From contig CAZWHW010000010.1 in the NCBI GenBank assembly GCA_964633815.1, forward strand, positions 1 through 55,667: 55,667 nt of DNA. The letters run 5' to 3'. This DNA comes from CALKZN01 sp964633815. Lineage in GTDB: Bacteria; Pseudomonadota; Gammaproteobacteria; Arenicellales; Arenicellaceae. Under the pieces are notes generated by a model. The model did no database searches. It saw only the letters and a list, made by a program, of their open reading frames with translations, and was not told the origin of the DNA. Position numbers and translations under genes: made by a program. Of the stretch, positions 49,876-55,667 are shown piece after piece. Each line of letters opens with the position of its first letter. The first letter of the stretch is position 1.

Positions 49876-50835
49876 ATGGGAAAAAAGCGAATTGAGGTCG
49901 CAGTTGGCGTTATCAAACAAGCGCAGAAAGTTTTAGTGGGTCAGCGTTTAGTTAAAGATCGTTATTACCAAAAATGGGAATTCCCTGGCGGCAAACTTGA
50001 TCTAGGAGAGCAGCCAATTGAAGCGCTTAGCCGTGAACTTAGTGAGGAGTTAGGGATTCAGGTTCTTTCTGCGAGACCATTAATAACTCTGGAGCATGAT
50101 TATCCTGATAGGCAAGTTAGATTGTTTGTTTTTTTAATTGATGAGTTTTTAGGTGAGCCAATAGGTGCGGAAGGTCAGGCTGTAAAATGGGTGAATCCTT
50201 CAGAATGCCATCAGTTAGACTTTTTGGCGGCTAACACTGCAATTGTGAATGCTATTGAGCTGCCTGCATTACATATGATTTCGAATCTACAATCGTATGG
50301 TTTGAAAACTTCTTTAGATGTGCTGAAGCATTACCAGCAAAAAGGTGTATGTCGCTTTGCAGTACATTTGCGTGAATCAGATTTATCATTAAGCGAATGC
50401 CAAGAATATTTAGAAATGTTTCGTGAGACTGCGAAGTCAGCATTGATTATTTTAAATGGTGATCCTGAGCAAGCTTTTAAGTTGGGTTTTGATGGTGTTC
50501 ATCTTAATCATCAACGCTGTCAGAAATATAATACCCGTCAGCAGTTGCCTGAGTTTTGGGTGGGAACATCTTGTCATAATTTATCAGAGTTAAAGCATGC
50601 TCAACAGGTTGCTGATTTTGCTTTTATTAGTCCAGTAAATCACACATCCAGTCATCCAAAAGTAGAACCATTGGGATGGCGTGCATTTGCTGAATTGGTT
50701 AACTCTGCCAAGCTGCCTTGTTATGCCTTAGGTGGAGTTGGAGAACAAGATATTGAACAAGTTTATTTACATGGCGGGCAAGGAGTGGCAGCTATTTCTA
50801 GTATTTGGGAACAAAAACTTAGTTCGTTAGTCTAA
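49876..50835 (+). CDS. mutT: MutT-type Nudix hydrolase fused to a ThiE/TenI-like domain
   Basis: 319 residues. The N-terminal Nudix domain (about 1-130) has GGKLDLGEQPIEALSRELSEELG, the full Nudix box, and matches MutT, which hydrolyses 8-oxo-dGTP. The second part (about 140-319) is a TIM-barrel like thiamine phosphate synthase or TenI: GFDGVHLNHQRC, VGTSCHNLSELKHA, FISPVNHTSSHP and ALGGVGEQDIEQ. This fusion is known in Pseudomonas and relatives. The thiamine role is uncertain; the domain may be regulatory. The gene ends inside coaE on the opposite strand by 17 bases. Confidence 0.9.
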   Translation: MGKKRIEVAVGVIKQAQKVLVGQRLVKDRYYQKWEFPGGKLDLGEQPIEALSRELSEELGIQVLSARPLITLEHDYPDRQVRLFVFLIDEFLGEPIGAEGQAVKWVNPSECHQLDFLAANTAIVNAIELPALHMISNLQSYGLKTSLDVLKHYQQKGVCRFAVHLRESDLSLSECQEYLEMFRETAKSALIILNGDPEQAFKLGFDGVHLNHQRCQKYNTRQQLPEFWVGTSCHNLSELKHAQQVADFAFISPVNHTSSHPKVEPLGWRAFAELVNSAKLPCYALGGVGEQDIEQVYLHGGQGVAAISSIWEQKLSSLV

Positions 50836-51421
50836 GATAGTGTTTGTGTAGTTCTTTCACCTTAGATTGAATCGTTGCTAGATCGTTATCATTGTTAATA
50901 TGATCATCGGCAACGGCTAATTTCTCTGTATCAGTAGTTTGTGAGGCTATGATATCAGTGGCTGTTTCGGTGTTGAGTTGACTGCGTTTATTTAACCATT
51001 TGAGTCTCATCTCAAAAGGTGCGGTGACGACTAGCACACGATCAACAAGTTCGATGAAGCCCGTTTCGATTAGCAATGGCACAACGATTATGCAATAAGG
51101 GTTATCTCCTTTCTCTTGATTATGGATTTGCTCTAGCGTTGCTTGGCGAATGGCTGGATGCATAATGGCATCAAGCTTTTGTTTGCTTTCTTTATTTTTG
51201 AAAGCAATATCGCGTAATTTACTGCGAACTAACCGTTGTTGATCATCGAGGATATCCGATCCAAATGTTGTAGAGAGCTGGTCAAGTAAACCTTTTTCGC
51301 GGCTAAGAACTTCTCGTGCAATGATGTCGGTGTCGATAATTGGTGTACCATGCGATGTAAAGGCATCAGAAACGACCGTTTTGCCTGAGCCAATACCACC
51401 GGTGAGTCCAACTTTTAGCAT
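50819..51421 (-). CDS. coaE: dephospho-CoA kinase
   Basis: 200 residues. P-loop GLTGGIGSGKTVVS at residues 5-18, then DTDIIAREVL and PLLIETGF and NKRSQL. Last step of coenzyme A synthesis. Starts 8 bases after the pilD stop (minus strand), in the usual order pilB-pilC-pilD-coaE, and overlaps the mutT fusion at its 3' end. Secure. Confidence 0.96.
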   Translation of the reverse strand: MLKVGLTGGIGSGKTVVSDAFTSHGTPIIDTDIIAREVLSREKGLLDQLSTTFGSDILDDQQRLVRSKLRDIAFKNKESKQKLDAIMHPAIRQATLEQIHNQEKGDNPYCIIVVPLLIETGFIELVDRVLVVTAPFEMRLKWLNKRSQLNTETATDIIASQTTDTEKLAVADDHINNDNDLATIQSKVKELHKHYLRLTN

Positions 51422-51429
51422 GCTAAATA

Positions 51430-52299
51430 TTACAGAAGGCTAAGATATTTTTGGTTAATTTTCTCACCCCAAATAAGCGCGATATAGCCAGCAGCAGCAA
51501 TATAAGGTCCGAAAGGGATCGGTTTTTCACGGTTAATTTTTTTGGATATGATTAAGGCTATTCCAACTAGACTGCCTAAAAGTGTTGAAATGAGCACGAT
51601 CTGTGGTAAATACTGCCAACCAAGCCATGCACCTAGTAAGGCTAATAATTTGAAATCACCATAACCCATGCCTTCCTTGCCAGTTAATAATTTAAATAAT
51701 TGAAATATAGACCATAGACTCAGATACCCAGCTGCAGCACCAATGATGGCATCAACAGGGCTGGCATATACCGGAAATAAGCTGGCTAAGAGACCTAGCC
51801 AAAGAATAGGTAAGGTAATTTCATCGAGTAGTAGTTGGTTGTCAAAATCAATGCCAGTTTGAACGATTAAAGTCCAAGTTAAAATTATCCCTAAACCGCC
51901 AGCTAACGTAAAACCAAACTTCCAAATAACAGCAGCAGTTAATACAGCCGTAACAAACTCAACAATCGGATAACGAATAGAAATGGGTTGCTTACATGCA
52001 GCACATTTCCCTCTTAATAATAGATAGCCTAATAAGGGTATATTATGCCAAGGTTTGATTTTTGTTTTGCATTTTGGGCAATGCGATGGCTCAAGAGTGA
52101 TGCCAGCTGGACGTTCTGAATCATTTTTTGGAGATGTTTTGAGCCATTCAGTACTTTGTTCGGTCCATTCCCATTTTATTTTTTTAGGTAGTCTTAAAAT
52201 GACAACATTTAAAAAGCTGCCAACTAAAAGTCCAAAAAGGCCCACAAAAAGCAACTGCATTACCAAAGGCAATGCAGACATAGAATCTACAAAACTCAT
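51430..52299 (-). CDS. pilD: prepilin leader peptidase / N-methyltransferase
   Basis: 289 residues. Several membrane helices; cytoplasmic four-cysteine zinc motif (CPKC about 20 residues before CAAC) in the first loop; catalytic aspartates in DFDNQLLLDE and in GYGDFKLLALLGAW. Cleaves and N-methylates type IV prepilins and pseudopilins at the inner membrane. Follows pilC after 14 bases, precedes coaE. Secure. Confidence 0.96.
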   Translation of the reverse strand: MSFVDSMSALPLVMQLLFVGLFGLLVGSFLNVVILRLPKKIKWEWTEQSTEWLKTSPKNDSERPAGITLEPSHCPKCKTKIKPWHNIPLLGYLLLRGKCAACKQPISIRYPIVEFVTAVLTAAVIWKFGFTLAGGLGIILTWTLIVQTGIDFDNQLLLDEITLPILWLGLLASLFPVYASPVDAIIGAAAGYLSLWSIFQLFKLLTGKEGMGYGDFKLLALLGAWLGWQYLPQIVLISTLLGSLVGIALIISKKINREKPIPFGPYIAAAGYIALIWGEKINQKYLSLL

Positions 52300-52313
52300 T
52301 TTAATTGATCAAT

Positions 52314-53540
52314 CTAGATGACTGAGCCTAATTTAAAGATTGGCATATACATGGCTAAAATCATTGTGCCAATAATCACCCCAAGCACAACTATCATAAT
52401 AGGCTCAATTAAGCTGGCAAGGTTTTCTACGGCTTCATCAACCTCGCTTTCATAAAAATCAGCGACTTTGCCAAGCATCGTTTCTAATTCACCTGATTCT
52501 TCACCACTAGACACCATTTGCAGCACCATATTTGGAAATAATTGTGTCTCTTCCATTGAGGATGCGAGAGTTTGACCAGTGGCAATTTGATTTTTAATAC
52601 CTTTCACCGCTTGTTCGTAGACGCGATTGCCAGTAGAAGCAGCAACAGTATCCATGCCTTCAACTAATGGTACGCCAGCGCCAAAGACAATTCCTAGGGT
52701 TCGAGAATATCGTGCTAGCGCTGATTTTTTCACCACGACACCAAAAATAGGTGCTTTGAGTAAGATGCGGTCTAGAAGAAATTTAAATTTATCAGACCTT
52801 TTGTAGAATGCTATCAAACCCCAAATAACAATAATTATGACGCCAAGAAACTTCCACCAGTGTGCTTGCATCCAGCGTGACATATCGACGACTGTTCTTG
52901 TTAGTGCAGGCAAATCGGCTCCAAAGTCTTGGAAAAGCGCTTCAAATTGAGGTATGACAAATATTAGTAATACAATGGTTACGGCTACTGCAATCACTAA
53001 GACAGATATTGGATAAGTCATCGCAGATTTTATTTTTTTCTTTAAATACTCTATCTTTTCTTGATAAGTTGCGACGCGATCTAATAAAGTGTCTAGCTTT
53101 CCTGACTCTTCGCCAGCGGCTACTAAGCTTGTGTATAGCCTATTGAAGTGTAGAGGATACTTTGATAAGGCTACACTTAAAGATGTGCCACTTTCAACAT
53201 CAGTGGTGATGCTGCCTAGCATGTTCTCCATACTTTTCTTTTCATGACCTTTGCCGATAGCTTGCAAAGATTGAGCAATGGGCATGCCTGAGCCGATCAT
53301 AGTTGCCATTTGTCTTGATGCAAATGATATGTCTGCTGAGTCTACCGGCTTGCCTTTTGAGAATATTGGTTTGGGCTTCTTTTTGACTGAAGTGACACGA
53401 ATATTTTTTACGCGTAGTCTTTTTTTTGCATCACTAATGTTGCTGGCGACAATTTCACCTTTTACTTTTTTTCTACCAGCATTTATACCTTTCCATATAT
53501 ATATATGGCTTTTTTTAGATTTTTTTGTTTTTTCTACCAT
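52314..53540 (-). CDS. pilC: type IV pilus inner-membrane assembly protein PilC (GspF-like)
   Basis: 408 residues. Two T2SSF cytoplasmic domains (about 75-195 and 275-395) with MIGSGMPIAQSLQAI and GVPLVEGMDTVAAS repeats, and three membrane helices (about 175-195, 220-245, 385-405). N-terminal Lys-rich tail. PilC is the platform on which PilB builds the pilus. In an operon pilB-pilC-pilD-coaE, 27 bases after pilB. Secure. Confidence 0.96.
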   Translation of the reverse strand: MVEKTKKSKKSHIYIWKGINAGRKKVKGEIVASNISDAKKRLRVKNIRVTSVKKKPKPIFSKGKPVDSADISFASRQMATMIGSGMPIAQSLQAIGKGHEKKSMENMLGSITTDVESGTSLSVALSKYPLHFNRLYTSLVAAGEESGKLDTLLDRVATYQEKIEYLKKKIKSAMTYPISVLVIAVAVTIVLLIFVIPQFEALFQDFGADLPALTRTVVDMSRWMQAHWWKFLGVIIIVIWGLIAFYKRSDKFKFLLDRILLKAPIFGVVVKKSALARYSRTLGIVFGAGVPLVEGMDTVAASTGNRVYEQAVKGIKNQIATGQTLASSMEETQLFPNMVLQMVSSGEESGELETMLGKVADFYESEVDEAVENLASLIEPIMIVVLGVIIGTMILAMYMPIFKLGSVI

Positions 53541-53567
53541 AATATGACTCGTAAATTTATCAATTTT

Positions 53568-55283
53568 CTAGCTATTGGTGACGCGATATACTTCTTCTAA
53601 GGTCGTCACGCCTTCTTTTACTTTGGTTAATCCAGCTTCACGTAAATCTAATATGCCTTGTTTTGCGGCTAATTCTTCAATGTCTAGTTGTGTGCAACCA
53701 CCCATGATTAAGGCTTTGATTTCTTCTGTAATAGGCATGACTTGGAAAATGCCTGATCTGCCTTTATAGCCTTCGACACAGCGTTCGCAACCAACAGCTT
53801 TGAAGGCTTTAAAGCTTTTTATATCAGCTTCTTTGACGCCTGCATCTAACAGAGCTTGTTTTGGAATGTCCGCTTTAGTTTTGCAGTTAGAACATAGTTT
53901 TCGAGCTAGGCGCTGTGCAACAATCAAAGTCACTGCTGAAGCGATATTGAAAGCCGGAACGCCCATATTTAACAATCGTGTTAGGGTTGCAGGGGCATCA
54001 TTGGTGTGCAATGTAGATAATACTAAATGGCCAGTTTGAGACGCTTTAATAGCAATTTCAGCCGTTTCTAGATCTCGGATTTCCCCCACCATAATAATAT
54101 CAGGGTCTTGACGTAAGAAAGCGCGCAACGCGGAAGCAAAGTCTAGTCCTGCTTTATCATTAATATTAACTTGGTTAATGCCTTCAACATTGATTTCTAC
54201 AGGATCTTCAGCAGTAGAAATATTAATATCGTCGTTATTAAGCATGCCAAGTGCCGTATACAAAGATACAGTTTTACCGCTACCAGTCGGGCCGGTAATC
54301 AGCACCATGCCATAGGGCTGTTTTACTGCAGCCTCATAGGCTTTTAGTTGAACATCAGTAAAGCCAAGCAGATCAAGTGTTAAGCCTTCATTGCCCATAG
54401 CTAGAACACGAATAACAATTTTTTCACCATACATGGTAGGCAATGTGTTGACACGAAAATCAATATCTTTGGTTTTAGAAAGTTTGATTTTCATCCGTCC
54501 GTCTTGAGGGATGCGCCTTTCAGCAATATCCATTTTAGACATGATTTTAAATCGCGCTGCAATTTTCGGGGCTAAGGTGATGGGTTGGTTGGCCACCGTT
54601 CGCAGTACACCATCAGTACGAAAACGAACCCTTAGTTTATTTTCAAAAGGTTCAATATGAATGTCAGACGCTTCCTGACGAATGGCGTCAAGTAATACTT
54701 TGTTAACATATTTGACAATAGGAGCTTCATCAACTTCTGTTGTGTCGATCTCTTCATCTTCTTCACCTACTAGGTCTAAATCACCAAATTCATGGAGATC
54801 ACCATCGGCGTCAAGACTATCCAAAGCGTTTTCTTCAAGAGATGACTCTACTTGTTGAATTTTTCTCAATAAGTCAACCGGCCCTGCTTGTAACGGTGTG
54901 ACTGGAAGCTTGGTCTTAAACTGGAGATCATTGAGTGGGTTGGTGTTCAATGGATTAAAGATCGCCACAAACAAATGTTTGTTGTGAACATAGATGGGCA
55001 GCACTCGATATTTTTCAGCGAGTTTTCTATCGAAATATTCCGTAGGAATATGACTCGAATCTATGGCATCAAGATTGACTTCCGGCAAGCCAAATTTTTC
55101 AGATAATGCACTGCGCATTGAGTCATTGTCTGTAAGCTGCTGGTCAATCACATAATCAGCAATCATCTTGGGATCTACTTTCTCCCCTTCTTGCTGTTCT
55201 ATGTTTTTTAATTCGCCGACAATGTCGTTTGGAATTAACTCTAATTTCGAAAGAGTTTTAGCAAATGTTTCGGCTTGATTCAT
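53568..55283 (-). CDS. pilB: type IV-A pilus assembly ATPase PilB
   Basis: 571 residues. N-terminal T2SSE_N domain, then DIHIEPFENKLRVRFR, Walker A GPTGSGKT, DPDIIMVGEIRD, HTNDAPATLTRL, and a zinc tetracysteine (CSNC and CERC) near 465-510. Extends the pilus by polymerising pilins. First gene of the pilBCD-coaE operon on the minus strand, with a 107-base gap to the next open frame. A major pilin gene pilA, often close by in other species, is not within this window. Secure. Confidence 0.97.
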   Translation of the reverse strand: MNQAETFAKTLSKLELIPNDIVGELKNIEQQEGEKVDPKMIADYVIDQQLTDNDSMRSALSEKFGLPEVNLDAIDSSHIPTEYFDRKLAEKYRVLPIYVHNKHLFVAIFNPLNTNPLNDLQFKTKLPVTPLQAGPVDLLRKIQQVESSLEENALDSLDADGDLHEFGDLDLVGEEDEEIDTTEVDEAPIVKYVNKVLLDAIRQEASDIHIEPFENKLRVRFRTDGVLRTVANQPITLAPKIAARFKIMSKMDIAERRIPQDGRMKIKLSKTKDIDFRVNTLPTMYGEKIVIRVLAMGNEGLTLDLLGFTDVQLKAYEAAVKQPYGMVLITGPTGSGKTVSLYTALGMLNNDDINISTAEDPVEINVEGINQVNINDKAGLDFASALRAFLRQDPDIIMVGEIRDLETAEIAIKASQTGHLVLSTLHTNDAPATLTRLLNMGVPAFNIASAVTLIVAQRLARKLCSNCKTKADIPKQALLDAGVKEADIKSFKAFKAVGCERCVEGYKGRSGIFQVMPITEEIKALIMGGCTQLDIEELAAKQGILDLREAGLTKVKEGVTTLEEVYRVTNS

Positions 55284-55390
55284 CTATTGTTTATTGCTTT
55301 TTTAATAAGATAATTGTGTTATCAGTTCCTTATATCTTAATAACGTTTAGTTACGGTTATTAAAATATTCTTGAATATGCATCTAAGCTA

Positions 55391-55666
55391 TTAATATATA
55401 TCATGATTCAAGCTTTTGTTGCTATTTTTTATAAGTTTTACAATTCCTTGCATATGGTTTATGCAGCCAAAACCTTCAAAATGGTTCGATCTCACAGGAG
55501 TCCATTCACAACTTTGAGAGCTATCATTTAATTTGAGAATGTTCAATTTGTTGATTTTTTGCTTTTCATTTCCGTCTGTAAAGTGCTCATTAATAAATTG
55601 AATATGTTGTGAAATTAAAGATTTGGATATATCAGCTTTCAGATAATAGTTTTCGTAGGAATATGC
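55391..55666 (-). CDS. 3' end of an unrecognised protein, running off the window
   Basis: An open frame of 91 residues enters at the right edge (5' end not included) and stops at TAA 55391-55393. The visible product is hydrophilic and Asn/Lys-rich (NKLNILKLNDSSQS, CEWTPVRSNHFEGFGCIN). It has no pilin features and no motif I recognise. AT content is higher than in pilB. 107 bases separate it from the pilB start in the same direction. It is a coding candidate because the frame stays open for 276 bases in AT-rich DNA; this is not proof. Confidence 0.45.
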   Translation of the reverse strand, partial: AYSYENYYLKADISKSLISQHIQFINEHFTDGNEKQKINKLNILKLNDSSQSCEWTPVRSNHFEGFGCINHMQGIVKLIKNSNKSLNHDIY

Positions 55667-55667
55667 A

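Overview
The window is a piece of a gammaproteobacterial chromosome, AT-rich (about 40% GC by eye) and densely coded. Evidence for the group is the gene order: an mraZ-to-lpxC division and wall cluster followed by a dciA homologue, an M23 peptidase, secA, argJ, a MutT-ThiE fusion, coaE and pilDCB, plus the rsmI / lpoA-yraN-dolP block. Cell-wall genes point to a Gram-negative envelope with meso-DAP peptidoglycan (DNPR motif in MurE), lipid A (lpxC), heptose-containing LPS (rfaE2 domain) and type IV pili. Genus cannot be decided from the sequence. A run of 100 Ns at 17446-17545 shows this is a scaffold, probably a draft or metagenome assembly.

Layout. 1-6.8 kb: glutathione-dependent formaldehyde dehydrogenase, a small lipoprotein, an MscS-like channel, Dps, glyoxalase II, a DUF374 acyltransferase, a DUF2288 protein and a small possible CsrA-like protein. 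7-12 kb: ilvD, the qmcA-nfeD pair, and a long-form GAPDH. 12-16 kb: BepA-like protease, then a compact sulfur-relay operon (tusA, ycgL, a fused tusD-tusC, tusE, a MoeB/ThiF-like E1 enzyme). 16-21 kb: PilT/PilU-type ATPase, a sulfotransferase interrupted by the assembly gap, bcp, a HAD phosphatase, rppH, a stand-alone transpeptidase, and rfaE2. 21.3-25.8 kb: dolP, yraN and lpoA, divergent from rsmI, then the RNase P RNA gene. 26-44 kb: the complete dcw cluster mraZ, rsmH, ftsL, ftsI, murE, murF, mraY, murD, ftsW, murG, murC, ddl, ftsQ, ftsA, ftsZ, then lpxC, with many start/stop overlaps. 44-55.3 kb: dciA, M23 peptidase, secA, argJ, mutT-thiE, and on the minus strand coaE, pilD, pilC, pilB. The right edge holds the 3' end of an unrecognised gene where pilA often lies in relatives.

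How the genes work together. Most of the window is core machinery: lipid II synthesis, septal wall synthesis and the FtsA/FtsZ ring are transcribed together, apparently from a promoter carrying MraZ-type repeats. LpoA, DolP, BepA and the small transpeptidase add outer-membrane and wall quality control. The Tus proteins relay sulfur for 2-thiouridine in tRNA wobble positions. The most unusual item is the TusD-TusC fusion with no tusB beside it. Inverted repeats at the dps and lpoA/rsmI promoters are the best candidate regulatory sites. I saw no tRNA, rRNA, CRISPR array, insertion sequence or prophage.
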